Source of the DNA: Bacteroidota bacterium
Lineage (GTDB): Bacteria > Bacteroidota > Ignavibacteria > Palsa-1295
NCBI GenBank assembly: GCA_025363505.1
Contig: JANYDV010000048.1
Span: 1-7,458, forward strand
DNA: 7,458 nucleotides
Direction of reading: 5' to 3'
Position 1 is the first letter of the stretch. Every line of letters begins with the position of its first letter. The translations under genes and the position numbers were made by a program. Below the pieces are notes generated by a model. The model worked only from the letters and a program-made list of their open reading frames with translations. It was not told the DNA's origin and did no database searches. Shown one piece after another: positions 1 through 5,965 of the stretch.

Positions 1-1346
1 TTACATTCAGCTATCAGGCTTGATCTGAGTGAGTCATCGGAAACTGTATTCTGAGCTGAGACGATCAAATTCGATTGGCGTGCCACCGGACGTTTGCCAG
101 GCGAAGCTCTCCCGTGACCATTTGACTCGGGATAGCCATCAATAGGGGAGCGGCTCATCAAGAAGTTTTTGAAAATACCATTATCCACCACGTCAACACG
201 ACGTGCTTTGACACCTTCGTCATCAAAACTAAAGCAACCCATTAATGGAGAACCATCAAGAGTTTTTTGCAATGGGTCGAAATAAACCGATAAGAATTTC
301 GGTAAAATTTCTTGTCCAACTTTTTTCTTAAAAGTTTGACCTTCATTGACATTCTTCTGACGATGACCCTCGATGCGATGACCAAAAATTTCGTGAAAAA
401 ATACGCCCGAAGCACCACCGGAAAGAATTGCAGGACCGGTATATGGATCGACGATGGGTGCAGTGCGCATCTTATCAAGTGTCGCAATCATTTCTTTGAT
501 GTCAGCATTGATTGTTTCATTCGATGGTAAATCTTCAGGTTTGAAGCCAAAATAGCTTTTATAGAGGGGCAATTCCATCCCGTCACCGGCTTTGGTCATT
601 GCCTGTATCATTAAGCGAACATAAATCTGATTCGATGCCATCTCCGAGCGTTCGGTAGAGACAAAATATTTGCGAACGATGCTTGCCGTTAATACAGCTT
701 TTGCTTCATAGATATGTGGTTGCCCACGGAATAGTGCCGAATAATTTCGAAGCTTATCCTCCCATTGCGGACGGTTCTTGAAATAGTCGCTCATATTAAC
801 CGCCGGTTCGAATAGATGTGCCGGAGCTGATGGGGCTTTTGAGAAATCTCCTGAAGAGTCTTCTTCTTCGACCTTCACTGTCTTGTTAGTCTTTACTTGT
901 TCGAGACGTTCTTTGCCTGATTTATACGCAGCATCAGTTTCGCGCCATAGCGCAATGCGAAGTGCTTCAGTATTATTCTCGATAGGGGCTTGGCGTGAAT
1001 TAGCCGCCGCAAAACCGCCACCGCCAAAGAATCCACCATTCGAGCGAATTTGGTGGGTATTATCGAGTTGGTAGTCGCCGACACGAAGGTCAATGAGTAA
1101 GGTGCGCGAACACGTCGAGTCACTGCGTTGGAGTGCCCCAAAACTTGCGACCATCGTTACGTTCTGCTCTTCACCAAGATTATAGCTGATAAAATACGGA
1201 GCAACTGTCTGGGTTTTGAGGACGCTATATTCGCGATCAAGCTCGGAGCGAAGCGTGGTCAGGACATTATCATCCTTTGTTTGGGCACTTGCAGAGCCGG
1301 AAACAAAGAGTATGCCTAAGATGGTAAGCAGTATTTTTTTCGTCAT
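1..1346 (-). CDS. Exported TldD/PmbA-family metalloprotease, N-terminal part (runs off left edge)
   Basis: The frame is open from the ATG at 1346 down to base 1: 448 complete codons with no stop. The bases TAA at the edge are out of frame, so the C-terminus lies outside the window. Residues 1-21 form a Sec signal peptide (two Lys, a hydrophobic core, then A-S-A before Gln22), which places the protein in the periplasm or beyond. The zinc motif HEIFGH occupies residues 318-323 and continues RIEGHR, matching the HExxxH signature of TldD/PmbA (former peptidase family U62). Further on, SNGHGR and PVxRQSN blocks typical of the family are seen. A Gly-rich stretch (about 104-110) and an acidic linker (about 160-167) precede the protease domain. 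Classical TldD acts with PmbA in the cytoplasm on modified peptides; this one is exported, so its substrate is unknown. No clear Shine-Dalgarno precedes the start. The terminator after rplL implies a separate transcript. Confidence 0.9.
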   Translation of the reverse strand, partial: MTKKILLTILGILFVSGSASAQTKDDNVLTTLRSELDREYSVLKTQTVAPYFISYNLGEEQNVTMVASFGALQRSDSTCSRTLLIDLRVGDYQLDNTHQIRSNGGFFGGGGFAAANSRQAPIENNTEALRIALWRETDAAYKSGKERLEQVKTNKTVKVEEEDSSGDFSKAPSAPAHLFEPAVNMSDYFKNRPQWEDKLRNYSALFRGQPHIYEAKAVLTASIVRKYFVSTERSEMASNQIYVRLMIQAMTKAGDGMELPLYKSYFGFKPEDLPSNETINADIKEMIATLDKMRTAPIVDPYTGPAILSGGASGVFFHEIFGHRIEGHRQKNVNEGQTFKKKVGQEILPKFLSVYFDPLQKTLDGSPLMGCFSFDDEGVKARRVDVVDNGIFKNFLMSRSPIDGYPESNGHGRASPGKRPVARQSNLIVSAQNTVSDDSLRSSLIAEC

Positions 1347-1514
1347 TGAATATATATTATCGAAGAGTATAAACAAGGGAAAACAAAGAAAGACGGTTCC
1401 AAATAGTTAGTAGCGCTGGATGTTCAGAAAATTCAACCAACGGCAGAAAGCTTATTTTTGGATGCTTACGAGGGGATTTGATTTGTGTTGCAAAACAACC
1501 CAATCTGTATAAAT

Positions 1515-1549
1515 GCAAAACCCCGAAAAGAATCTTTTCGGGGTTTTGC
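1515..1549 (-). terminator. Rho-independent terminator after rplL
   Basis: A perfect 16-bp inverted repeat (1515-1530 and 1534-1549) encloses the 3-base loop aat. On the minus strand the GC core is followed by TTTTGC, giving the stem plus U-run of an intrinsic terminator 21 bases past the rplL stop. The A/T ends of the stem are symmetric, so it could also stop plus-strand transcription. It separates the rplJ-rplL unit from the TldD-like gene. Confidence 0.9.
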
Positions 1550-1569
1550 TAAAAGCGTAGATCGTACTC

Positions 1570-1950
1570 TTATTTGAGTTCGACTTTGGCGCCTGCCTCT
1601 TCAAGTTTTTTCTTGAGAGCCTCAGCGTCTGCCTTCGAAATACCTTCTTTGACGACCTTCGGTGCGCCATCAACGAGATCTTTCGCTTCTTTGAGTCCTA
1701 AGCCAGTTGCTTCACGGACTGCTTTGATAACATTGATCTTTTGTGCGCCACCTTCGGTGAGCACAACGTCAAATTCGGTTTTCTCTTCGGTTGCTGGCGC
1801 TGCTCCGCCTGCTGCCGGCATCATGCCGCCCATCATCATGGGTGCTGCTGCTGTAACGCCGAACTTGTCTTCCAAAGCCTTCTTAAGCTCAGCGGCTTCG
1901 CCAAGTGTAAGGTTTGAGATTGTTTCAACGATTGAATTGATATCTGCCAT
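1570..1950 (-). CDS. rplL: 50S ribosomal protein L7/L12
   Basis: This encodes the multicopy stalk protein of the large ribosomal subunit, which recruits and activates translational GTPases (EF-Tu, EF-G, IF2, RF3). The 126 residues match the usual family length. Residues 1-32 are the dimerising, L10-binding N-terminal domain; a flexible hinge lies at about 33-57; the C-terminal factor-binding domain starts at KTEFDVVL (57-64) and contains the conserved KINVIKAVRE and GLGLKEAKDLVD segments. The hinge carries PMMMGGMMP (37-45), more Met-rich than the Ala/Pro/Gly hinge usually seen. A good Shine-Dalgarno (AAAGGGG on the minus strand, 1957-1963) sits 6 bases before the ATG, one of the few clear ones in the window. 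It lies 64 bases downstream of rplJ and ends at a strong terminator; rpoB does not follow. Confidence 0.98.
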   Translation of the reverse strand: MADINSIVETISNLTLGEAAELKKALEDKFGVTAAAPMMMGGMMPAAGGAAPATEEKTEFDVVLTEGGAQKINVIKAVREATGLGLKEAKDLVDGAPKVVKEGISKADAEALKKKLEEAGAKVELK

Positions 1951-1956
1951 ATTCTG

Positions 1957-1963
1957 CCCCTTT
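1957..1963 (-). promoter_or_regulatory. Ribosome binding site of rplL
   Basis: The minus strand reads AAAGGGG, 6 bases before the rplL ATG at 1950. The other genes here have weak or no purine-rich sites. A strong site fits the need for several L7/L12 copies per L10 from one mRNA. Confidence 0.7.
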
Positions 1964-2014
1964 ATAAAGCGTGTGATAGAAACTGAAGCTAAATTACTTA
2001 GTGCGTAAAATTAT

Positions 2015-2548
2015 TTATGCGGTTGCTTCTGCGCGTTTTTTCTCGATAGCGTCAAGTACATAGACGATATCACGTTGCAAAGCACCAAGAACACCAACGA
2101 TACCCGAGATCGGAGCGTGGATGCTACCGACGATCATACCCATCAATTCCTTCTTAGTCGGAAGGGCTGCGAGAGTCTTGAGTTGGGTGTTATCATAGAT
2201 CGTACCGTCGAGCCAAGCTAACTTGAACTTGAGCTGTTCGTTCTTTTCAACAAATTCTTTGAGTACACGAGCCGGAGCAGCAGGATCTTCAAAACCGAAT
2301 GCCAAAGAAGTCTGTCCGGTCAGCGAAGCACTGATTTGATCACTGGTGATACCCTTATCGCTCATGGCACGCTCGATAAGCGTGTTCTTGGCGACCATAT
2401 ATTGTACGCCTGCTTTACGAAACTCATTACGCAAATTCGTTGCCTGAAAAACGGTTAAGCCCATGTAATCAGTCAAGTAGATGCTCGAAGCATCTGCCAT
2501 AATTGCGGTAAGTTCTGCTACGGATTGTTCTTTTTCTTCGCGCGTCAT
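2015..2548 (-). CDS. rplJ: 50S ribosomal protein L10
   Basis: L10 anchors the L7/L12 dimers to the base of the stalk on 23S rRNA. The 177 residues are normal for the family. The N-terminal rRNA-binding domain shows the typical TDYMGLTVFQATNLR (26-40) and YMVAKNTLIERA (50-61) segments. LPTKKELMGMIVG (129-141) marks the end of the globular domain. The C-terminal amphipathic helix (about 153-174, LGALQRDIVYVLDAIEKKRAEA) is the docking site for L7/L12. The ATG at 2548 has only a weak purine site (GAG at 2559-2561, 10 bases upstream). It is first in a two-gene unit with rplL and is preceded by a structured leader (2586-2632). In many bacteria L10, or its complex with L12, binds such a leader to repress translation of this unit. 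nusG, rplK and rplA, the usual upstream neighbours, are not present here. Confidence 0.98.
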   Translation of the reverse strand: MTREEKEQSVAELTAIMADASSIYLTDYMGLTVFQATNLRNEFRKAGVQYMVAKNTLIERAMSDKGITSDQISASLTGQTSLAFGFEDPAAPARVLKEFVEKNEQLKFKLAWLDGTIYDNTQLKTLAALPTKKELMGMIVGSIHAPISGIVGVLGALQRDIVYVLDAIEKKRAEATA

Positions 2549-2585
2549 GACGATCGATCTCGTTATAAACTTTAAAAATTTTTGC

Positions 2586-2632
2586 TCTCCGTCTTTTTCA
2601 GACAGCCCCTGAAAACCGACTACTGTTGGAAA
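2586..2632 (-). promoter_or_regulatory. Structured rplJ mRNA leader, candidate L10 autoregulatory site
   Basis: On the minus strand, 37 bases before the rplJ start, the RNA can fold into one long hairpin. The outer stem pairs 2628-2632 with 2586-2590 (one G-U pair). Next come a one-sided 7-base bulge AACAGUA (2621-2627), a 3-bp stem (2618-2620 with 2591-2593), a GG/A internal loop, and a perfect 7-bp stem (2609-2615 with 2595-2601) around a 7-base loop. No U-run follows, so it is not a terminator. A bulged ACAGUAG segment before rplJ resembles, from memory, the kink-turn region of known L10 leader RNAs. The fold is seen in the sequence; its role is inferred. Confidence 0.45.
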
Positions 2633-2819
2633 TAGTTCTCACAAACCATTCCAAATAAAAAAGAGTATTAAAATATACTTTATAATAAACTTAATTATGG
2701 TTGAAAATGTGTTTTATCTTGTTTTAACTCCATAAAAATATACAACTTAAGCAGACTGTTATTGGTTGTTTAGGTGGTTGTTCTTAGTTGAAACAATTAA
2801 ATATTTAGTAGAGAAAAAT

Positions 2820-3014
2820 ATGTCATCGAAACAAAAGAAATACATTTTTTCTGTGCTTTTCTACTTCTTTGCTTACCTCCTCATAAATTATCTTTTCGGG
2901 GAGAAACTTAATATAATGCCAGTAATTATTCAATCTTTAACCTGGGCATTAATTTTTCATTGGTTTGATTTGTTTCTTGATAAATCTGCTAACAATAAAA
3001 AGGGTAAAACGTAG
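2820..3014 (+). CDS. Small two-helix membrane protein of unknown function
   Basis: A 64-residue protein not assigned to a family. Residues 8-26 (YIFSVLFYFFAYLLINYLF) and about 33-53 (MPVIIQSLTWALIFHWFDLFL) are two probable membrane helices joined by a short charged turn (GEKLN). Both ends are basic (KQKK near the start, KK and K near the end), suggesting both termini in the cytoplasm by the positive-inside rule. The frame also extends upstream to a TTG at 2766. The ATG at 2820 is preferred because it has a purine-rich AGAG 6 bases upstream and puts the helix at the usual distance from the start. The gene and its upstream region are much more AT-rich than the flanks. A weak hairpin followed by TTTT at 3104-3127 may end its transcript. 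A real gene is likely but not certain. Confidence 0.6.
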   Translation: MSSKQKKYIFSVLFYFFAYLLINYLFGEKLNIMPVIIQSLTWALIFHWFDLFLDKSANNKKGKT

Positions 3015-3103
3015 TTGTTAAGGAAAGGGATTAAGTAGAACTTTTAAGCTGTAACAAACAGTTGAATGAAGCGTAAGTTTTTGTTCAATCTTGTCTTTTG
3101 TGG

Positions 3104-3127
3104 GAGTACTGTTAGAAGTACTCTTTT
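3104..3127 (+). terminator. Weak intrinsic terminator after the small membrane protein gene
   Basis: A perfect 7-bp stem (gagtact 3104-3110, agtactc 3117-3123) with a 6-base loop is followed directly by tttt; two G-U pairs could extend it. The stem is short and AT-moderate, so termination may be partial. It lies about 90 bases past the stop and just before the candidate promoter of the next gene. Confidence 0.5.
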
Positions 3128-3155
3128 GAAACCATCATTGAGAGAGTTGTATAAC
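3126..3155 (+). promoter_or_regulatory. Candidate sigma-70-type promoter for the Cys/Lys-rich protein gene
   Basis: TTGAAA (3126-3131) and TATAAC (3150-3155) are separated by 18 bases, close to the sigma-70 consensus. Transcription would start near 3162 and leave a leader of about 10 bases before the ATG at 3173. No Shine-Dalgarno is visible in that leader. Promoters in this phylum can deviate from the E. coli consensus, so this is a candidate only. Confidence 0.4.
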
Positions 3156-3172
3156 TAATCTATAGAATACCA

Positions 3173-3448
3173 ATGCGTAAAACAATATTATTTCTGGCAT
3201 TAGGCGCTTTTATGGCAACTGCGTCCACCACGATGGCTTGTGATAAAGATAAAGCCTGTTCGACTTCTGCCAAAGCCACAAAGGCAAAGGCTTGCTGTAT
3301 GGCAAAAATCACCAAAACCAACAAGGCTTGCACTACAAAGGAAATGAAAGCCTGTGTTGCAAAAGGTGATGCTAAATGCTCGAAGGAAATGAAAGCGGCA
3401 AAAGATCCGAAAAGCTGTTGCGTGAAGAAAGAGATGAAGAAGTCTTAA
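3173..3448 (+). CDS. Small exported Cys/Lys-rich protein with 15-residue repeats
   Basis: A 91-residue protein of unrecognised family. Residues 1-22 look like a Sec signal peptide (MRK, hydrophobic core ILFLALGAFMATA, small residues before Cys23). The segment before Cys23 (T-M-A-C) is a poor lipobox, so lipidation is possible but not convincing. The mature part is extreme in composition: nine Cys (23, 29, 41, 42, 53, 61, 69, 82, 83, including two CC pairs) and many Lys (21 of 91 residues overall). KEMK recurs at 56, 71 and 86, exactly 15 residues apart. A secreted metal-binding or disulfide-stabilised protein is plausible, but nothing identifies the ligand. It has its own candidate promoter (3126-3155) and ends before a bidirectional terminator. 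The signal peptide, repeat and flanking signals support a real gene. Confidence 0.75.
   Translation: MRKTILFLALGAFMATASTTMACDKDKACSTSAKATKAKACCMAKITKTNKACTTKEMKACVAKGDAKCSKEMKAAKDPKSCCVKKEMKKS
3338..3442 (+). repeat. Internal 45-base (15-residue) tandem repeat
   Basis: aaggaaatgaaagc occurs identically at 3338-3351 and 3383-3396, 45 bases apart. A diverged third copy (aaagagatgaagaag) starts at 3428, again 45 bases on. It encodes KEMKA, KEMKA and KEMKK. Only the start of each unit is well conserved, so this is an old or functionally constrained duplication rather than a fresh one. Confidence 0.7.
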
Positions 3449-3471
3449 ATCTTAGAGATTCACTTTGTACA

Positions 3472-3498
3472 AAAAAAGGCGCCAGTGGCGCCTTTTTT
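3472..3498. terminator. Bidirectional intrinsic terminator between convergent genes
   Basis: The perfect GC stem ggcgcc (3478-3483) / ggcgcc (3487-3492) with loop agt is flanked by an A-run (3472-3477) and a matching T-run (3493-3498). Either strand therefore reads as a GC hairpin followed by a U-run. It lies 23 bases past the stop of the plus-strand Cys/Lys-rich gene and just past the stop of the minus-strand T9SS gene, serving both. Confidence 0.93.
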
Positions 3499-3513
3499 GT
3501 TGATTCCAAATTC

Positions 3514-4803
3514 TTATTTTGTGAGAATGATCGTTCGGATCATACTTCTGCCGTCAATGTCCACTCTGCAGAAATAAGTACCTGCCGGTAATGAGGAGTA
3601 ATCAAACAGTAGATGATTCTTGCCTTGAGATAATTGCACCGTTTTCGAATCCATAACCTTACTGCCAACCAGATCGAAGAAACTAAGCCGTGCACTTTGT
3701 GAAGTCTCTGCGGTGATTTCGATCGTCGAAGAGACTTTTGTAGGATTCGGATACCATTGCGAAATAGTTTGACTGTTAATCGGCTGGTTCCGCACCGAAA
3801 CCAAATTTGAATCGGCAATTCGGAAAACCCCGAGAGAGTCGGTCGATGCGTACACTCTCCCTCTGGCATCAAAACCAAGACCGGTAATATCATTTTGTGG
3901 TAGTCCATCATAATAAGCTTCCCAGCCAAAACTGGTTGTAAGTAAGCGATAGACAATACCTTGGGTTGTGAGATTTGAATTGAGTTCATCACGAAGACCA
4001 CCGCAGAAATAAATATCGCCCGCAGTATTTCTTACGAGGACATTAAAGTTTGCTGAGCTAAAGGCAACCCCGAGAAATCCGTCCCAATCCTTTCCAAGAT
4101 TTATAGTATGAATAATTGCAGAACCCGGAGAATTATTAATCATCGCAAAGATCCCCCTTCCTTTGACGGCGACCAGACCGCGAATGTTTTGTTGCGTAGT
4201 AAACACTTGTGTCCAATTACTTCCATTATCGAATGAACGATAAATAGCATTTGTAAAACTAACAAACAATGTGTCACCCAAAGCAACAACTTCTTGTGCA
4301 TTCTTTTCTGGCAGTACATTCTCCCAATTTGGTTCGAGGGTAGTATCGACTGTCCCACGATAGAGTCCGCTCGCCGAACCGAGAAATACTTGGTTGACAT
4401 TGTTTGGTAATGCTCGAACAAAAAGACACGTAAGATCAGGTGGTGTGGATTTTACGGCAGAAAACCAGTCAAGACCTTGGTTTGTACTTTTAGTGAGTGT
4501 TTTTGGTGAAGCCGTAAATAACTCTTGACGTGCGGTCTCGGTAAAACCTATCACATTTGAATCTCCTTGTGAGACAGTCCAGTTTTTTCCGGCGTCAATA
4601 GACTGATACAATCTTTTTGCTTTCGCAAAGACAGTATCGATATTATGAGGATAATATCTTGTCGCACGGAATTTTTTCGGCACATTAATTTGAGGTTGTA
4701 GCTCTGTCCAAGTAGATTGTCCATAGAGGGATGAAGCCTCGCACCACAAAAATGTGCAAACGCAAAGAGAGAAAAGAAAAATTGTTTTCACTGGCTTGTT
4801 CAT
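3514..4803 (-). CDS. T9SS-targeted secreted Asp-box (BNR/sortilin-like) protein
   Basis: A 429-residue exported protein. Residues 1-28 are a signal peptide with probable cleavage before Gln29. Four Asp-box motifs (S/T-x-D/N-x-G-x-x-W) lie at 68-75 (SIDAGKNW), 106-113 (STNQGLDW), 190-197 (SFDNGSNW) and 233-240 (TINLGKDW), the mark of BNR/sortilin-type beta-propellers. The last 85 residues are a type A T9SS sorting domain: QWYPNP (349-354), a beta-rich stretch with FFDLVGSKV (375-383), LPAGTYFCRV (405-414) and the final basic strand ending ILTK. Such domains direct passage through the outer membrane by type IX secretion and are then removed. The ligand or enzymatic role is unknown; propellers of this type often bind glycans or proteins. 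It is second in a unit, its ATG overlapping the stop of the lipoprotein gene by 4 bases, so translation is probably coupled. Confidence 0.9.
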   Translation of the reverse strand: MNKPVKTIFLFSLCVCTFLWCEASSLYGQSTWTELQPQINVPKKFRATRYYPHNIDTVFAKAKRLYQSIDAGKNWTVSQGDSNVIGFTETARQELFTASPKTLTKSTNQGLDWFSAVKSTPPDLTCLFVRALPNNVNQVFLGSASGLYRGTVDTTLEPNWENVLPEKNAQEVVALGDTLFVSFTNAIYRSFDNGSNWTQVFTTQQNIRGLVAVKGRGIFAMINNSPGSAIIHTINLGKDWDGFLGVAFSSANFNVLVRNTAGDIYFCGGLRDELNSNLTTQGIVYRLLTTSFGWEAYYDGLPQNDITGLGFDARGRVYASTDSLGVFRIADSNLVSVRNQPINSQTISQWYPNPTKVSSTIEITAETSQSARLSFFDLVGSKVMDSKTVQLSQGKNHLLFDYSSLPAGTYFCRVDIDGRSMIRTIILTK

Positions 4804-5840
4804 GGGCGTATTACTGGTATGATCGAAAGTTGATTAAAATTAACGTCGCGTTTTTGTACATAAGCAAGTTTATCATTATTCGGAGATAAACTGACAATGC
4901 TGAGGTTGTCGGTAGCGACAACCTTCTCTTGCAATGATTCAAGATTCTTAAAAATAAGTTGACGAGTGTAGCTACTATCAGTATTGAGCCGGTAATATGT
5001 ATAAGCTGCCATGCCTTCGTCTTTGGTAATGTCAAAACTTTCGACGCTCACACCGATCGCAGATGCTCGTTGCTTGGTCGTGAAGTTGTATTTATCAACA
5101 GTATTGTCATTGACTCGATTGGCGAAGTTTTGAAAATACAATGTCTTTGTTGTAGGGAAGTATTTGGTGTTATGAAATGTAGCTTTTGCGCCGCCGATAG
5201 TAAGCGTATTACTTCCTGTTGTATCAAATATGGCAATATGATATCCCAGTGAATCGGTAATGGTCATACCAAAGTTGTTATCGCCCAGCCAAACACCCGG
5301 AGCCGGGAATATTGAAGCTACATCAAACTCTTTGACGACTCTGAATGGTGATTGTGATATATCAAGGATAGTCAATGTCTTGATCGGTCTTGTAGCAGGC
5401 GAGTAGGAACCTACAACAAAATGGAGATCAGGAGAGGCAACGATCAAATGAAACTGAGAAGTTATTTTCGTTTGAACACCGGAATTGGTATTGAATTCAT
5501 AGAGATCAATGCCAAGTTGAGTAACGATCTTCGATCCATCAGTAGCAATGTATTGACTGTACGAAAAATCATTTATTGCCTTTTGATCAGTCGAGAAAAT
5601 CTTCTGTACAGACCCATCAGCATTGAACTTTACAATATTATAAAGTGCCTGTGGATAATAAGTGTCGTATGAAGTGATAGTCGTCTTTTGAATAAATCCG
5701 TAGAGCGCCGACCCATCAGCTTGCCACTGAAGCTCGACAATATCTTGGATGTCGGTTGTAGTATTCACGGCTGAGCACCCGGTGAATATGGCAACAAACA
5801 GGGGTATAAACCTCCGCAAATATGATAAATTATAGGTCAC
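4800..5840 (-). CDS. Beta-propeller-like lipoprotein of unknown function
   Basis: A 346-residue protein not assigned to a named family. The start is GTG at 5840; an in-frame stop (TAA, 5847-5849) lies two codons upstream, so no longer form exists. Residues 1-21 form a lipoprotein signal: basic LRR, hydrophobic FIPLFVAIF, then F-T-G-Cys22, a lipobox with Phe at -3 where Leu is commoner. The mature part has repeated strand-turn-strand units such as LQWQADGSALYGF (37-49), VASPDLHFVVGS (134-145), FDITKDEGMAAYTY (269-282) and VSLSPNNDKLAYVQ (316-329). These resemble PD40/TolB-like propeller blades. No catalytic motif is visible. A poly-A tract rather than a Shine-Dalgarno precedes the GTG. It overlaps the T9SS Asp-box gene by 4 bases (ATGA), and the pair may act together at the cell surface. 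Confidence 0.85.
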   Translation of the reverse strand: MTYNLSYLRRFIPLFVAIFTGCSAVNTTTDIQDIVELQWQADGSALYGFIQKTTITSYDTYYPQALYNIVKFNADGSVQKIFSTDQKAINDFSYSQYIATDGSKIVTQLGIDLYEFNTNSGVQTKITSQFHLIVASPDLHFVVGSYSPATRPIKTLTILDISQSPFRVVKEFDVASIFPAPGVWLGDNNFGMTITDSLGYHIAIFDTTGSNTLTIGGAKATFHNTKYFPTTKTLYFQNFANRVNDNTVDKYNFTTKQRASAIGVSVESFDITKDEGMAAYTYYRLNTDSSYTRQLIFKNLESLQEKVVATDNLSIVSLSPNNDKLAYVQKRDVNFNQLSIIPVIRP

Positions 5841-5894
5841 TTTTTTTTATATGACACTTTAAGTAGAGTGAATGTTACATCTATACAAGCGAAT

Positions 5895-5909
5895 ACCTCG
5901 TTTCGAGGT
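5895..5909. repeat. Short palindrome in the divergent intergenic region
   Basis: acctcg (5895-5900) and cgaggt (5904-5909) form a perfect 6-bp inverted repeat around ttt, midway between the divergent lipoprotein and nucleotidyltransferase genes (5841-5965). It could be an operator half-site pair or a small leader hairpin. No U-run follows, so it is not a terminator. A single short palindrome is weak evidence. Confidence 0.3.
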
Positions 5910-5965
5910 TCCGTGAGTGTATTTTTGTGTTTTTGAATAATCATTGACCGTTATACTATTATAGC

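Noticed and set aside
1..3. TAA on the minus strand at the left edge as the stop of the TldD-like gene
   Set aside because: It is out of frame: the reading frame from 1346 reads TGT at 5-3 and then an incomplete codon. Family members are also longer than 448 residues.
1574..2008. 144-codon open frame on the plus strand opposite rplL
   Set aside because: It is the antisense shadow of the well-supported rplL gene, with Ala/Ser-rich composition produced by the complementary codons.
2595..2615. Hairpin before rplJ as an intrinsic terminator
   Set aside because: On the minus strand it is followed by AAGACGGAGAG, not a U-run, so a regulatory leader is the better reading.
2766..2819. TTG at 2766 as the start of the small membrane protein
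   Set aside because: No purine-rich site precedes it and it adds 18 residues before the first helix; the ATG at 2820 has a nearby AGAG.
3540..4001. 153-codon frame inside the T9SS Asp-box gene, same strand, other frame
   Set aside because: The Asp-box and T9SS sorting-domain motifs are all in the 3514-4803 frame; this frame shows no motif.
5811..5820. GGAGG on the minus strand near the start of the lipoprotein gene as a Shine-Dalgarno for a later start
   Set aside because: It encodes Arg9-Arg10 of the signal peptide; any start after it would remove the basic and most of the hydrophobic part needed for export.
5933..5962. TTGAAT and TATTAT, 18 bases apart, as a promoter for the nucleotidyltransferase gene
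   Set aside because: Transcription would begin about three bases inside the coding sequence. A -10 at TATACT (5952-5957) would fit a leaderless mRNA but has no good -35 partner.
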